Below the pieces are notes generated by a model. It searched no databases. It saw only the letters and a list, made by a program, of their open reading frames with translations, and was not told the origin of the DNA. The translations under genes were made by a program, and so were the position numbers. Of a stretch of 59,160 nt of DNA, positions 51,704 to 59,160 are shown piece by piece (within the stretch, counting starts at the first letter, position 1; each line of letters begins with the position of its first letter). Source of the DNA: Chloroflexota bacterium (lineage in GTDB: Bacteria; Chloroflexota; Anaerolineae; Caldilineales; Caldilineaceae); the NCBI GenBank assembly GCA_003577005.1, contig QEUW01000034.1, positions 1-59,160 on the forward strand. The letters run 5' to 3'.

Positions 51704-51821
51704 CGTCTCCCTCCTTACGCCTACCTTCCTTAGGTCGGCCATGGAAATCATCATACGCACTGTCCTGTCCTCAGCATCGCGCCAGGATGTGAAGCAAATA
51801 TGAAGGATTTGTAGGCAAGAT

Positions 51822-52220
51822 GTGTCCGATTGGCGGAAGGCATGCACCCACAATCTCCACGCAATTTGTTCATATCCCTATGTCACCCTCTCGCCCGGCG
51901 AGCGGGTGGAGCTGTGGGCCGACTTCAGCCAGGAGGGCGTGGGCAGCGAGGTCAAGCTGCAAAGCCTGGCCTACAGCGGCATCGAGGCCGGCATGGACCA
52001 CGGCACAATGCAGATGGACTCATCTACACCGTTTGATGCCCAGTTCATCGACAGCATGATCGAGCACCACCAGGGCGCCATCGACATGGCCCAGATGGCG
52101 CAGCAAATGGCCGAGCGAGAAGAGGTCAAGACCCTGGCCGCTGCCATCATCGCAGCGCAGGAGGCTGAGATCGAACAGATGCGGAGTTGGCTTCAGGAGT
52201 GGTATGGCGTCAGTCAATAG
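51822..52220 (+). CDS. DUF305 protein fused to a multicopper-oxidase-like segment (possible chimera)
   Basis: The C-terminal ~75 residues are a DUF305 domain ([40 protein letters not shown]), a His/Met helical domain found with copper and other metal genes. Residues about 20-55 read [20 protein letters not shown] and [11 protein letters not shown], as in the second domain of multicopper oxidases. The first ~18 residues have no RBS and look spurious. It is most likely the product of a join between two metal-related genes at a His/Met-rich linker (GMDHGTMQM). Confidence 0.6.
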   Translation: MSDWRKACTHNLHAICSYPYVTLSPGERVELWADFSQEGVGSEVKLQSLAYSGIEAGMDHGTMQMDSSTPFDAQFIDSMIEHHQGAIDMAQMAQQMAEREEVKTLAAAIIAAQEAEIEQMRSWLQEWYGVSQ

Positions 52221-52523
52221 ACCTCATTGATTGCGCATCACACCCATAGGAGGCAGGGAACGAGGGTGCATTCATGCCGTCTCCGGCAGCCCAAAGCGCC
52301 AGCAGTGGCCAGTTGGTAGCGGGGTAGACTTAGGTTGCTGGCGTTCTCGTCTTCCTCTCTGCCCATAGTAAACGTTGCCATCAGAGCGGAAGGGTGGTTA
52401 CGGGGAAGGGTGGGGCAACTATGGTATTGCGAGAATAGCTATCGTCCGGCGTCCCTTGTGGATAGAGCACTGGAAGACACTGTTTCTGTTCCTGCTTGCC
52501 GGTTGTCGTGAGAGGAGAACAGC
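52221..52523. other. Intergenic, no recognised feature
   Basis: I see no gene, repeat or clear promoter here. It separates the DUF305 gene from the broken P-type ATPase start. Confidence 0.5.
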
Positions 52524-52989
52524 ATGACCAAGTCGCAACACGAGACAGAGGTTCATGACGAAGAGCATGTCCATGCGCCACCGCACCCACCCGCCGGCCG
52601 CCCGCCCCCACGACCATCATGATATGCACACCGCGCAGGATACGCAAGCGCCCGCGCCCCCACCGGACGAAGTGCAGCCTCACCACCTGCACGGCAGTTA
52701 CGCCACTGCGGAGGCTCATGCCGGGGAGATGCACGAAGCGAGCCACCGTGCGGCGACGGGTCACGCCGGGCACGAAGCCCACGCCGCCCACGGGGTGGAC
52801 CACACCGGCCACGAGTTGATGTTCCGCAACCGCTTCTAGGTCTGTTTGGTGTTGACCATCCCGGTGCTGCTCTTGCGTAGTGTTGGCTTTGACCCGCTGA
52901 AAATCTGCGCCGACTTCATCAAGAGCGGGTGGGGAAAAAATGAACGCGAATATCAGTGGTGGATGACAGCCGTGGGTGATCAACAATAG
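52524..52989 (+). pseudogene. N-terminal remnant of a copper-type P-ATPase
   Basis: ATG 52524 (AGAGGAG upstream) reads KSQHETEVHDEEHVHAPP; after one extra base in a C-run near 52605 the next frame gives HDHHDMHTAQDTQAP, HAGEMHEASHRAATGHAGHE and HTGHELMFRNRF, TAG at 52837-52839, then VCLVLTIPVLLLRSV. This is the His-rich metal-binding tail and first membrane helix of CopB-like ATPases (RNRFWVSLVLTIPVLL), so the amber replaces Trp (TGG to TAG). All catalytic domains are gone; the end up to 52989 is unrelated sequence. Confidence 0.6.
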
Positions 52990-53270
52990 CCTCTGCTTGG
53001 TTGGCGGCACAGGGGGCGTAAACAACCTGCGGTTCCTGGCCGCGACGCCACCTGACCGGGCAGCCAAACTTGTAGGCATACTGAGGTGCTTTTGTAGATA
53101 GCCTGCTGGAAATCGTGACCAACCCAGCGGAACATGGATGATCCAGTGAAGTCGTCGTGCTTATACGACTTCCTTTGCTCATACGGTCTGACATGAGGAC
53201 TCTCTGATGAGCTATTTTTGTTGCGATCTCGTTTCTTTTTTTCTGTTTTATTGCTTGACCGGTGATCCAT
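52980..53270 (-). pseudogene. Basic Ser/Lys-rich N-terminus of an unrecognised protein, truncated
   Basis: ATG 53270 has an excellent site (AGGAGGAAGCAT) and begins MDHRSSNKTEKKKRDRNKNS, then SSESPHVRPYEQRKSYKHDD and FTGSSMFRWVGHDFQQ. After about residue 65 the composition changes and the frame ends at 52980 near the ATPase remnant, so the gene seems cut. Its highly basic polar start resembles that of the intact protein encoded just upstream (53548-54891). Not recognised. Confidence 0.45.
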
Positions 53271-53315
53271 ATGCTTCCTCCTGCAAACAACCTGGTACGC
53301 GCCGATCCTTAAACT

Positions 53316-53352
53316 GACCAGGTGACAATCCCTGCTAGACTGTCACCTGGTC
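53316..53352. terminator. Perfect 12-bp hairpin between the two basic-N-terminus genes
   Basis: GACCAGGTGACA (53316-53327) and TGTCACCTGGTC (53341-53352) pair exactly around 13 bases. It lies about 200 bases past the stop of the upstream gene and 46 bases before the next start; on the minus strand a short AGTTT follows. It may be a terminator or an operator. Confidence 0.45.
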
Positions 53353-53547
53353 CTGATAATATGATCTCGGTGAGAGGTACGCTTGGAACTGATGGCAAAC
53401 CAAGGTGCAAGAGACGCTTTCAGGATCTAGCCGGACCAAGCGTAGGCCAAACAGTCGCCGACGTGTAACGATTCGGTTTGCGCTTGACTCCTGGCTTCTG
53501 GATGTTGTACCCCTTGATCAAGAAACCAGGTGGTAGCTCGGCATCAT

Positions 53548-54891
53548 TCATTGCGCCGCTGGTTTATACTCGCCATTCTCTGCTTTCTGAAGCACCGTCG
53601 CAAGCTTCTCCGCTATCTTTCCTGCTTCCCATCCGAAGGGAAGGATAGAGTCCCAATAGCCCCCTTTTACTGAGCGGATGCCAGAATCTTCCTTCAACTG
53701 CGCCGGTTTGTCAAGCCACCGGAACAATCTTTCGATCCCCTTTGCTGTAGCCATCTTGCTTGCTTCATAGGCTTTTGGATAGGCCATGCGTATGCCCATG
53801 ACGTGCTGGGCAAACACCTCGACCATGCGTCTGTCATAGCTTTCCCAGGTGTTTGGGTCGTTCTTGTCTTCATCCTCCTCTTCACGCTTCGGTGACATCG
53901 CTTGCCAGTTGCCATCGTCCTTACCGTTCGCGACTGCCCATTCGTCAGCCGCCCTTACATCAAGCAGGCACCACAGCAATCCGGCTAGCTGTTCGGAGCT
54001 GAGATCCGCTCCCCCTCTCTCATACTGCCATAGCAGGTCGTTGACTGTCGACTCACCAAGCCCTTTGTTATCAGTCGTTGCTACCGCCGCCAGAGGGAGA
54101 GCATTGCGTGCTCGTAGATAGGCATCTATTAGCTCGCGTAAAAAGATATCTCTAGCTGCGGGCGCAACGTTTTCCGTGCTCTTCAGTCCAAGAACGCGTT
54201 TTTTGGTCTCTTCATAGCGCTCCTTTAACTCGGCATCGAGATATTGCCCTCGACTATGGCCGGGCATGAGCTCATAGTTATCAATCAGCTTCTTTACCTC
54301 CGCAATTGCCCTATCAAGATCCATATCTTCCCTGACAGCCTGGTGGATCTCTGAGCGGATGGCGACCCAGGGGGTGAGGTGTCCTCCTTCCTTCTCACCA
54401 GAGGTGCCTTCCGGCCGACTTTCCGGTATACTCACATGAGATATCGGCCGATTTGCTAGAGCACTTGGATCACTCCAGTCGATTCGCATATTGGGGTCCT
54501 GTTTGTAGACAATAGAGATGGCATAGTCCGCCTTTCGATACTGTGGCAGTTTCGGTTCAATTTTTTGTCGTTTGGCTGGCGTATCGTCACTCGTTATGAC
54601 TGGCTTGCCCGCGCTTGATTCTCGATGGAGTACATTGATGGAGGTCGTTCTATCGATAGATTCTTTCTTCTTGCCGTTCCCGCTGAGAAGTATCGGGCTT
54701 TTTGATTCAGCTGAGTTGAAATCAGAGTTTATCTGACTTTCCTTCTGGTGTTTCATTGGACTATCGGAGTCTGATGGCTTGTTCGATTCATGGAGGCGTC
54801 GCTTTTCATCGCGTTCATGGCTCTTCCTTTTCCCCTGAGTTGATTTATTCGGGCGTGATTTGATCGTCATGTCTTTGCCCTTTCGGCTCAT
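53548..54891 (-). CDS. Unrecognised protein with basic disordered N-terminus; candidate Tc-associated cargo
   Basis: The 447-residue protein (start 54891, or 54870 where AAAGGG precedes a second ATG) has a ~75-residue Lys/Arg/Ser-rich N-terminus (KSRPNKSTQGKRKSHERDEK), a linker, then a helical region starting HLTPWVAIRSEIHQAVREDM with LDRAIAEVKKLIDNYELMPG, and an acidic insert (KREEEDEDKND). The HLTPW segment recalls a conserved HTTAW-type stretch I associate, from memory only, with proteins near contractile-injection and toxin loci. It begins 74 bp after the TcA-like gene on the same strand. Codon use is less G+C-rich than its neighbours. No catalytic motif seen; function unknown. Confidence 0.5.
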   Translation of the reverse strand: MSRKGKDMTIKSRPNKSTQGKRKSHERDEKRRLHESNKPSDSDSPMKHQKESQINSDFNSAESKSPILLSGNGKKKESIDRTTSINVLHRESSAGKPVITSDDTPAKRQKIEPKLPQYRKADYAISIVYKQDPNMRIDWSDPSALANRPISHVSIPESRPEGTSGEKEGGHLTPWVAIRSEIHQAVREDMDLDRAIAEVKKLIDNYELMPGHSRGQYLDAELKERYEETKKRVLGLKSTENVAPAARDIFLRELIDAYLRARNALPLAAVATTDNKGLGESTVNDLLWQYERGGADLSSEQLAGLLWCLLDVRAADEWAVANGKDDGNWQAMSPKREEEDEDKNDPNTWESYDRRMVEVFAQHVMGIRMAYPKAYEASKMATAKGIERLFRWLDKPAQLKEDSGIRSVKGGYWDSILPFGWEAGKIAEKLATVLQKAENGEYKPAAQ

Positions 54892-54964
54892 CGCCTAACT
54901 ATGGCCTTGTGCGGAGAAATGGTCCTTTGCCCCATCCTGGATAGGCGTGCTTGACGCTATCAGG

Positions 54965-57900
54965 TCACATGGCTTTGTAACCCAGGACCAGGTTGACATT
55001 TTTCAACTGACTCTTATCCCCATTGACCGTAAAGGTCCATTCCGAGCCCTGGCTGTTGATGCTGAGGCCGGTTGTCAACAGGTATTTGCCATCTCTTAAG
55101 ATCAGATCGTCGGCTTCCTGCAACATCATTGTAAGTGGGCCGGGCGCAAGCAGTTCGTACCGGGCCAAGATACCCGTAATCTTGCTGCTGCTCAGATTGG
55201 GAAACATCGCGCGGGTAAAGGTCAGGACAAGCTCCGTGTCATCGCCGGCCATAAATTCTTCCCACTCGTCCGGAAATTCCTGCGCCACGTCGAAGAAACG
55301 GGCGGTTGGGTAAGGTTTGAGCATACCCTTGACCGTGTTGGCAAAGAGGGCGCCGCCTTGTTCGGCGGTGTACTGCAGGGTCATAGTCACGTCGACAAGA
55401 TCGTTTACATTGTACGACCCTTTTTTGCCGTTTAACTCCAGCCGCCAGGTTGAGACGGCGCCGGTGCCTTCAAAGGGCAAATAGCGATCGTCGTCAAAAC
55501 GCAGCTCGAACAGACCGTTGTTCTTTTCATAGTCGTCGGCGATATAGGAGAGAGCAATCTGTTGGTTGGCCTTCCAGCCGCTGCGCAGGGAAAGGGGTGG
55601 CTGATCTTTTGGATCCAGCAGATATTTCACTGCCTTGGCATCCGGCTCCAACACGGTCTTGTGGTTGAGTTGGGTCAAGGTGGCGTTGACATCCACCCGC
55701 TGGCCTTCAGCCGCATGAAACGTCAAGGAGAGGGTCTTGATCTGGCGGCAATAGTGCCCTGGGAAGTCATAGTCAAAGAGCGCCTCGGTCAGGGCAAATT
55801 CACACACGCCTTTGCTCTTTAACTGCAAGAACGCCACTGGGTCCAGTTCGAGCAGTGAAATGTTTTTGGTGATTTCAAAGCTACGACGGTTGCTATCGTA
55901 ATAGGCTTTTTCCATGCGATCCAGATCCAGGCCAAGGCTTTCACCGGCTAACAATCCGTTTTTCTGACTGTCCCAAAAAAGTGGCTGGATGTAATTGACC
56001 TCGCTCTCTTTCAGGCCTTGCTCAAACTGAAAGGCTTTTTCAGCAGCCTTGGCCATTTCATAGGCGAGATTGTAGGTCTGGAAATACATACCGGAGAGTT
56101 TGCCGGCCATCCACTGGTAGAGCTGGGCATTGGCAAACTTGTCCTTCATAAAGGTCTTGATCGCTTCGTTATGCGCAATTTCCTGTTCCAGAATTTCCAG
56201 TTCTCGTTGGGCAATCTTGTGCTGAAGCCTGGCGCCTTCCAGTTGATGGCCGATTTGGATCACATCGCTTTGCGCTAGCGCCAATTGCAGGTCCCAATCT
56301 TCAGCCGTGCGTTCGTAATTGGCCAATACGCCGAGAATTTCGCCGGTGACGCTTAATCCTTCCCCCAGTGATTCGGCCACCTCGGCGGCGGAACTGAGTG
56401 AATTTCCTGCGTTCGACCCGCCATATTTCACCCCGGCGATGAAAGGACCAACCAAGGAGTCTGGTGCTGCGCTACCAAAACTGGCGGCAATTCTCAATCC
56501 AGAAGAGACGGAATGGGCCGCTGCTGCAGCCGCCATTAGCGCGATTTGGGCTATTTCAGTTGGCAATAAGCCTGCTGCTTGTAAGCGCTCGTAATGGCTA
56601 ATCCGGCTGTTTGCCGCTTGCAGACTTTGTTCCAATTCGTCGATGGTTTCTGCGGCCGCGTTCAACTGGGCTTCTTTAATGCTGCGCGTCATGCCCAAGA
56701 TCACCGCTTCCTGCCGGTTTTGCAGCAGGTTGAGCGCTTCGGCGTCTTTCTTTTCCAGAACGGCAAGCAGATCATTACCAAACCCATTTAGCTTTTGCAC
56801 TAACTCCTGAGCCTTGCGCAACATAAACAAAAAGCGGTAATGCGGCACAGGGATATTCATGCTCGCCAGGGCGCTGCTGACGCTTGCGCCGGCGCTGACA
56901 GCCTGCACCAAAGCCAGCGGGTCAATCGGCGGCTCAAACAGCGGCAACGGCTGGCTGATGCCCAGAATGTTGAGTGACGCTCTGATTTTATAAAGCCGAT
57001 CCTCGACGCGCGTCCAGTAATCGCCAAACAGGCTGTTTTCTGGGATAAAGAAATAGGGAGTGGCCACGCTCTTATAGGGTGTGGCTTGGAGGACGGCCAC
57101 AGGATGGGTAGCGACTTCTTTGCCATCATCGATATAGAGTTCGATCTCGTACCCAGGCGAATCATTGCGCAGGTGGGAGTAGTCTTGCGTGGCGGACAAA
57201 ATCTTGACGCCGAGATTTTCCGGTTTCTCTCCTAGCAGATCATAGGCCAGGATATACAACATGCGCGCTTCATCAATGCTTTCGCGGGTATACTGGCGGA
57301 AGAGCAGATCGCCCCAATTGAGCAAATTGTCCACATACCCCATGACAATTGCCTTCCGATAGGCAAGCGGGCGTAATGCGGCGATGGCATGGGGATCAAA
57401 CGGGTCGTCCAAAAAGGTTTGGATTTGCGCCGCGTGATCGCCGATGAGCTCGTATCTGTACCCCAGCTTGCCGATGATCTCGGTTCGTTCAGCCAAGCTC
57501 ATGACTATCCTTTTTGCGCGTGGATTTTTCTCCACCTCTGGCAGAACAAGCAACGCCTGTACATGTTGGCGCAAGCTGGTGAGCACGGTACTCAAGGCGT
57601 TGATCTGCTGATACAGCGCTGTTTCTTCGTCTGGCGGTAACCTACGAAGCTGCCGAAAAACCTGGACAATCGATTTCCCTCCGACTGCTTTCTCCTCTAA
57701 CATGGTAAAAAGCTGCGTAAAATCGCCTTCCACCGGAGCAATCGCACTCTTCAGTTCCTGTAACTGGGTAAGATAGCTGTGATAGGAGTTAATCAGCGCC
57801 TGCACATCGACGGCAAGGAACGGCAAAAACTTCCAGTAATCCACCAGTTCGGTAGGGTCAAAAATATACTCGTACCATTCCTTGGCTTCGGCAAACTTCT

Positions 57901-59160
57901 GCCCACTGCTCAGGGACTGCGCAATCAGGAAAGGGGCATGGAAGAATACTTCCCAGTAATAGATCCCATTGGCGCTGTTGAAATCAAGATGCGAACTGAC
58001 CGGTAAAGCATGCGCATCAACCTTGCCGCCCCTGACTTTAATCGTGGTGGGCGTAGATTCGTCTTCGCTAAAGGAAGGCAACTCATCAATTTCTTGCGTA
58101 GCAATATTTAACAGTGCAGTCACGCCACCGGCGAACAACTTCTGATTCAGCTTATAGGCCGTACTCGTGGTCAGCCGGACAATCTTATACTTGGCGTCCC
58201 AGATTTCATAGGGGATGGCTGTCTCATCAGCAGCGTCACCCTTGGCATACTTGATGTATTGGTCACCCTTGAACAAATACAAAGCATCCGCACGCTCGAA
58301 TGCCGCATCCATGCCCGACCGCAATTCATAGGGCAAATTGCCCCAGTTCCCCTGGATATGCTGAAAATCAGTCAGAGCGTTGGGTTCTTGGCCGTTTTGC
58401 AGTTTAGCATAGCGGTCACCAGAGAAGACATAGACCTTTTCCCCCTGCGTGAACGCAGCATCGATCTTGCCAATGCTCCATTTGTCGGCAATTTTGCGTG
58501 GCGCTTGCCATTGGATTTCGGCGATGGTCGCAGGGACTGTGGCCAACTCCACGTATTCATTGCCTTTGAATACATAGAATTTTCCTGCGGCAGCAAAAGC
58601 GGCATCGTAAAGCGCAAGCGCGCTCTGCTGCACCACACCATCCCCATTGACATAAGCAAACTCAAAATGGCTGCTCAACTCATCAGGCGCAATCGATTTC
58701 TCGTTAAGCCTACAGGCAAGAATACGGCTATCAGAGCGAATGGTAAGCACGTCACGGTCCACATAGGCGGCATGGATTGGCAGAGCGGCGTAAGCCGCGG
58801 GAATCTCTGGAAAGTTCAAGCTCGTCAATAGTGCCCCCAGCTTGCCGGCCACCTGGTCTCCCTCTTGCGTAAATTTGACAAAGTGGTTGTCGCCGATCAA
58901 ATAGCTATGCTTGCCGACCACAAAGGCCGCCTGCACCCGTTCCAGGCTTGGCCAATCAAACGATTTGGGATAGCCGCTATCAACATACTCAGCAGGCGCG
59001 TTGTCTGCGGAAAGGGTATAACGAACAAACTGATTGTTGCTGGTGAGATAGAGATAGTTGCCACTCACATAGGCAGAATCCACCAGGCCAAATTGGGTAA
59101 AGCTGTTTTTGATGAGACCCCACGCTTGCCGGGTCGAATGTTTCCTGGCAGGCTGGGCTG
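54965..59160 (-). CDS. TcA-like toxin-complex subunit with N-terminal haemopexin-like repeats, 5' end outside window
   Basis: About 1,398 codons are visible and the frame is open to the right edge (residues NSFTQFGLVD precede the first in-window ATG). Six haemopexin-like repeats come first (QAAFVVGKHSYLIGDNHFVK; DAAFTQGEKVYVFSGDRYAK; DAAFERADALYLFKGDQYIK). A long helical part follows (YYWEVFFHAPFLIAQSL; PLFEPPIDPLALVQAVSAGA; PVPHYRFLFMLRKAQELVQK; FGNDLLAVLEKKDAEALNLL) that matches the pore-forming and stalk region of TcA subunits, ending in a beta-rich domain like the TcB-binding domain (FELRFDDDRYLPFEGTGAVS then TWRLELNG). In known systems TcA pentamers bind a cell and inject the TcB-TcC cargo. 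The matching TcB here (16.8-19.4 kb) is broken. Confidence 0.85.
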   Translation of the reverse strand, partial: AQPARKHSTRQAWGLIKNSFTQFGLVDSAYVSGNYLYLTSNNQFVRYTLSADNAPAEYVDSGYPKSFDWPSLERVQAAFVVGKHSYLIGDNHFVKFTQEGDQVAGKLGALLTSLNFPEIPAAYAALPIHAAYVDRDVLTIRSDSRILACRLNEKSIAPDELSSHFEFAYVNGDGVVQQSALALYDAAFAAAGKFYVFKGNEYVELATVPATIAEIQWQAPRKIADKWSIGKIDAAFTQGEKVYVFSGDRYAKLQNGQEPNALTDFQHIQGNWGNLPYELRSGMDAAFERADALYLFKGDQYIKYAKGDAADETAIPYEIWDAKYKIVRLTTSTAYKLNQKLFAGGVTALLNIATQEIDELPSFSEDESTPTTIKVRGGKVDAHALPVSSHLDFNSANGIYYWEVFFHAPFLIAQSLSSGQKFAEAKEWYEYIFDPTELVDYWKFLPFLAVDVQALINSYHSYLTQLQELKSAIAPVEGDFTQLFTMLEEKAVGGKSIVQVFRQLRRLPPDEETALYQQINALSTVLTSLRQHVQALLVLPEVEKNPRAKRIVMSLAERTEIIGKLGYRYELIGDHAAQIQTFLDDPFDPHAIAALRPLAYRKAIVMGYVDNLLNWGDLLFRQYTRESIDEARMLYILAYDLLGEKPENLGVKILSATQDYSHLRNDSPGYEIELYIDDGKEVATHPVAVLQATPYKSVATPYFFIPENSLFGDYWTRVEDRLYKIRASLNILGISQPLPLFEPPIDPLALVQAVSAGASVSSALASMNIPVPHYRFLFMLRKAQELVQKLNGFGNDLLAVLEKKDAEALNLLQNRQEAVILGMTRSIKEAQLNAAAETIDELEQSLQAANSRISHYERLQAAGLLPTEIAQIALMAAAAAAHSVSSGLRIAASFGSAAPDSLVGPFIAGVKYGGSNAGNSLSSAAEVAESLGEGLSVTGEILGVLANYERTAEDWDLQLALAQSDVIQIGHQLEGARLQHKIAQRELEILEQEIAHNEAIKTFMKDKFANAQLYQWMAGKLSGMYFQTYNLAYEMAKAAEKAFQFEQGLKESEVNYIQPLFWDSQKNGLLAGESLGLDLDRMEKAYYDSNRRSFEITKNISLLELDPVAFLQLKSKGVCEFALTEALFDYDFPGHYCRQIKTLSLTFHAAEGQRVDVNATLTQLNHKTVLEPDAKAVKYLLDPKDQPPLSLRSGWKANQQIALSYIADDYEKNNGLFELRFDDDRYLPFEGTGAVSTWRLELNGKKGSYNVNDLVDVTMTLQYTAEQGGALFANTVKGMLKPYPTARFFDVAQEFPDEWEEFMAGDDTELVLTFTRAMFPNLSSSKITGILARYELLAPGPLTMMLQEADDLILRDGKYLLTTGLSINSQGSEWTFTVNGDKSQLKNVNLVLGYKAM

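Noticed and set aside
11227..52839. Full reassignment of TAG to an amino acid
   Set aside because: TAG ends several intact genes at the expected length (second permease, Met-rich protein, lctP, TRIC-like protein), so it is a normal stop; only suppression or chance remain open.

Overview
The window looks like part of a G+C-rich chromosome of a Chloroflexota-type bacterium (Anaerolineae/Caldilineae-like). This is an inference from gene content: CUT1 sugar ABC genes under LacI control, DUF302/SHOCT/DUF305 metal-linked proteins, AarF/ABC1 kinase, Tc-toxin-like proteins, and many toxin-antitoxin genes and pseudogenes. No rRNA, tRNA or CRISPR array was seen. It is a mosaic: intact operons alternate with junctions where truncated genes meet head-on.

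Layout. (1) 1-7.6 kb, minus strand: a glycoside operon, lacI - ferritin-like protein - sugar-binding lipoprotein - two permeases - GH2 glycosidase (runs off the left edge), with a clear promoter and operator in front of lacI. (2) 7.7-10.8 kb: a cassette of tiny unknown genes, then a metal-type operon of a SHOCT protein, a DUF302 protein and a secreted protein that is about one fifth methionine. (3) 10.9-12.3 kb: a graveyard of gene fragments. (4) 12.4-16.7 kb: a histidine kinase/response regulator operon of visibly lower G+C with two small membrane proteins, then an ABC1 kinase. (5) 16.8-21.6 kb: a decayed TcB/Rhs toxin cut into a ParB-like gene, a Phd/RelE-type pair, a tyrosine recombinase and a PIN protein. 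(6) 21.8-33.9 kb, plus strand: Crp/Fnr regulator; SDR, quinone oxidoreductase and an FMN-reductase remnant; di-haem cytochrome lipoprotein; GAF kinase and response regulator; nucleotidyltransferase; FAD oxidoreductase; and a tightly coupled tal-gap-rpiA operon. (7) 34-43.7 kb: a segment bounded by inverted copies of a ~35-bp repeat, holding a DUF6155-like gene with a start-codon-sequestering hairpin, gamma-glutamyltransferase, lactate permease and a second SDR/oxidoreductase/FMN-reductase module. (8) 43.7-48.2 kb: an antiporter, then a run of half-genes (NhaP2-like, IS1182-like transposase, EamA, HigB), an orphan HigA and a MITE-like element. (9) 48.2-53 kb: a small-membrane-protein/SHOCT/response-regulator/kinase/cytochrome operon, DUF305, and a broken copper-ATPase N-terminus. 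(10) 53-59.2 kb, minus strand: a TcA-like toxin subunit with N-terminal haemopexin repeats (runs off the right edge), followed by two unrecognised proteins with very basic, Ser/Lys-rich N-termini.

The most interesting items are the TcA-like locus with candidate cargo proteins, the RNA structure over the DUF6155-like start codon, the Met-rich protein and its operon, the duplicated redox module with a 65-bp identical block, and the observation that every homology-supported nonsense codon I could place is TAG.
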